A stretch of DNA of 6,543 nucleotides from Fimbriimonadia bacterium (GTDB lineage Bacteria; Armatimonadota; Fimbriimonadia; Fimbriimonadales; Fimbriimonadaceae): assembly GCA_029824495.1 (NCBI GenBank), contig JALGXY010000069.1, positions 1 through 6,543 of the forward strand. The letters are read 5' to 3'. Below the pieces are notes generated by a model. The model did not search any database. It was not told the DNA's origin and was given only the letters and a program-made list of their open reading frames with translations. Below, in pieces: positions 4,917 to 6,543 of this stretch (positions within the stretch are counted from its first letter, which is position 1; the number at the start of each line of letters is the position of its first letter). The position numbers and the translations under genes are program-made.

Positions 4917-6543
4917 CTATTCCGGCGGTTTCACCTTGCCGCCGCCAAACTTCAGGGTGTTGGTTCGCATCTGGTTCGCCGCCTCTTGAGCCTTGGCCAG
5001 GAACTGTTTTGGAATCTCATCGAACGTGTAGTTGGCCTGGGGGGCAGTCACCCAGCCATCTTCAAGTGGTGCGCCGCCAAGATTCTTATCCTGAAGCATC
5101 AGGTTGATCGAAACCATCGCGTGCATGGCCGGCTTGAATCGCATGTCATTGCTCTTGAGATCAGGGCCGCTTGATGGCAAACCTGAGCCTGAATTGGCAA
5201 ATGCGACCTGCATCCCGAATGCTTGGGTGTTATGGAATTTGCCTTTGCCCGTCTTTTGAGATTGGGCAAATACGGCTTCGCTCATCTGGGCCTTCAGGTC
5301 GATGAATCCTGCACCAGGAAGTCCTGTTGGGAACACCTCAGTCGGTTCGTCCATCAATGTCGGGCCCTTGGGTGCCTCTGGCTGGCCGCCGTCGCTGACG
5401 ACCATCGAGATGGCCATTGTATTGCCGAACAGGTTAGGAGCCTCCCGACTGTAGAGAGCCTCCTCCGCCAGACTGCGCTGATTGCCTGCCAGCATTGACA
5501 TTCGAAACTTAAGCCCATCAGGCGTTTGATCGAGCCCCTGCTTGGGAAGAGAGTCGAACAGCTTGAGATAGACACGGTCGGTATAGACTCCAAAAAGGAG
5601 ATCGGCAGTCTGCTCACTAAAGATGCTGACCAGGGACTCGTCGAGTCCTGCAGTTGTCGGAGCATCGTTGGCGTACCTCGCCGCATCCGAGAGCCGAGCG
5701 TAACCCTGAACTGCCAGTTTCTTGAGCAGGTTTGCCAGGTCTTCCCGGTCGGCTCGGTTCTGGCGTGTTTCATAGCGATCAATCGACCGGAGGACCAGCC
5801 AGTTGTCACCAGTCTTGTATCCAAGCCCTGATTCAGCAGCAAGGCGAAGCGCTTCGCTGAGAGCCATGTCAGATTCGGCGAGTCTTGTGCCGAACAGCTT
5901 GAATGACTTGTCGGGCGCCACACAGCAGAAATTGAGTCCAGCAGCCTCTGCGGTCTGAATCAGAGCCGGTGAGACAAACCATGACAGCGGCTCATTCTTG
6001 TCGGGGGCTGCAAAAAGGCTTCGAAGCTCTGGAGTGATGCCGGGTGCGTCATTTTCAGCTGGAGTAGCGAGTTTAATCCTGGCTCCGCCCCCACCAAGCG
6101 ATCCGACAAAGACATTGCGTAGAGATGAACTTCTGAGTCCTTGGTTTTGGCTCAGTATCCGGATGATCTGCTTTGACCTGTCGCTGAGCTTGACCAGGCT
6201 GTTTGAACCGAGGTTCAGATCTGCTTGTGGGACCTCGATTTTGCCGTTGAGTGAGAGGGAAGAGGTGGCGACAATCGCTCCAGATTGATCTGCCGCTTTG
6301 AATTCTAGCGTCAGGCTGTCTGGAGAGTTAGCTGGTCTTGACGCGATGACCAGAACCTTTGAAAGGCTGGCGATGGGCTGGCTCTTAAGGTCGGGTCCTC
6401 CGCCGAAAAAGCTGATGCTCTGATTCGGATTGGCCGCCTTGGTGTTTGGCAATCCCGGCTTAGCCTGAGCCTTCTTCTTCATCGACTCTTGGTAGGCTGC
6501 CGCGTAGTTGTTGTGCCACTTGACAAAGTCGTTGGCGATTCTG
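4917..6543 (-). CDS. Uncharacterised large protein with a possible STN-like segment (5' end outside window)
   Basis: I do not recognise this protein's family. The reading frame stays open to the right edge, so the first possible ATG at 6482 is probably internal: 20 further codons upstream (ending AAAYQES) look coding, giving at least 541 residues. Numbering from that ATG: residues 1-30 are Lys/Pro/Asn-rich and lead into FFGGGPDLKS; 40-110 suggest beta strands (KVLVIASRP, LTLEFKAADQ); 128-133 is a Gly run; 166-235 look like one or two short beta-alpha-beta units (ALSEALRLAAESGLGY then NWLVLRSI), reminiscent of the STN/secretin N-terminal fold; 240-300 is mostly helical; the rest is mixed, ending FGGGKVKPPE. 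There are two adjacent Cys (186-187) and no enzyme motif that I can identify. No membrane helix is visible, and a signal peptide could lie upstream. It ends 58 nt before lysS, which appears to have its own promoter. Coding is confident; role is unknown. Confidence 0.8.
   Translation of the reverse strand, partial: RIANDFVKWHNNYAAAYQESMKKKAQAKPGLPNTKAANPNQSISFFGGGPDLKSQPIASLSKVLVIASRPANSPDSLTLEFKAADQSGAIVATSSLSLNGKIEVPQADLNLGSNSLVKLSDRSKQIIRILSQNQGLRSSSLRNVFVGSLGGGGARIKLATPAENDAPGITPELRSLFAAPDKNEPLSWFVSPALIQTAEAAGLNFCCVAPDKSFKLFGTRLAESDMALSEALRLAAESGLGYKTGDNWLVLRSIDRYETRQNRADREDLANLLKKLAVQGYARLSDAARYANDAPTTAGLDESLVSIFSEQTADLLFGVYTDRVYLKLFDSLPKQGLDQTPDGLKFRMSMLAGNQRSLAEEALYSREAPNLFGNTMAISMVVSDGGQPEAPKGPTLMDEPTEVFPTGLPGAGFIDLKAQMSEAVFAQSQKTGKGKFHNTQAFGMQVAFANSGSGLPSSGPDLKSNDMRFKPAMHAMVSINLMLQDKNLGGAPLEDGWVTAPQANYTFDEIPKQFLAKAQEAANQMRTNTLKFGGGKVKPPE

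Noticed and set aside
5354..5923. 189-codon open frame on the minus strand, overlapping the unknown protein in another frame
   Set aside because: The product is Ser/Arg/Trp-rich with no domain character, and it lies inside a frame with clear coding composition. It is an overlap artefact.
4917..6482. Taking ATG 6482 as the true start of the unknown protein
   Set aside because: The frame stays open and looks coding to the window edge, and the AAGAG before this ATG is only 3 nt away. An internal Met is more likely.

Overview
This 6.5 kb window looks like an ordinary bacterial chromosome: densely packed, moderately G+C-rich, with mostly housekeeping genes. I see no phage, transposon, CRISPR, rRNA or tRNA signal. 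The phylum cannot be fixed from the sequence. An Armatimonadota-like or Deinococcus-like lineage is a weak guess, based on the style of the lysyl-tRNA synthetase, a probable leaderless start, and one large protein with no recognisable family.

Left part, + strand (1-1460): the C-terminal end of aspartate-semialdehyde dehydrogenase (asd), then leuD (small subunit of 3-isopropylmalate dehydratase), then a DUF192 protein with a hydrophobic N-terminus. Gaps are 19 nt and 3 nt, so this is very probably one transcription unit. It ends at a small hairpin plus T-run overlapping the DUF192 stop codon. asd feeds Lys/Thr/Met synthesis and leuD feeds Leu synthesis; the DUF192 protein has no evident link to either.

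Middle, + strand (1537-2493): a separately placed gene for a protein with two tandem GNAT acetyltransferase domains. It converges on the next unit with only 4 nt between the stop codons.

Right part, - strand (6543-2498), read right to left: a large uncharacterised protein whose start lies beyond the window, then lysS (class II lysyl-tRNA synthetase), then a probably exported alpha/beta-hydrolase of the acetyl-esterase/BD-FAE type. lysS and the esterase gene are coupled (3-nt gap, Shine-Dalgarno inside the end of lysS). lysS itself has no Shine-Dalgarno, but a good -10 box sits 8 nt before its ATG, suggesting a leaderless mRNA.

The points most worth a second look are the unrecognised 541+ residue protein, the leaderless-type lysS start, and an in-frame shortening of about 15 residues in the anticodon-binding OB fold of LysS. 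No clearly new multi-gene system is visible.
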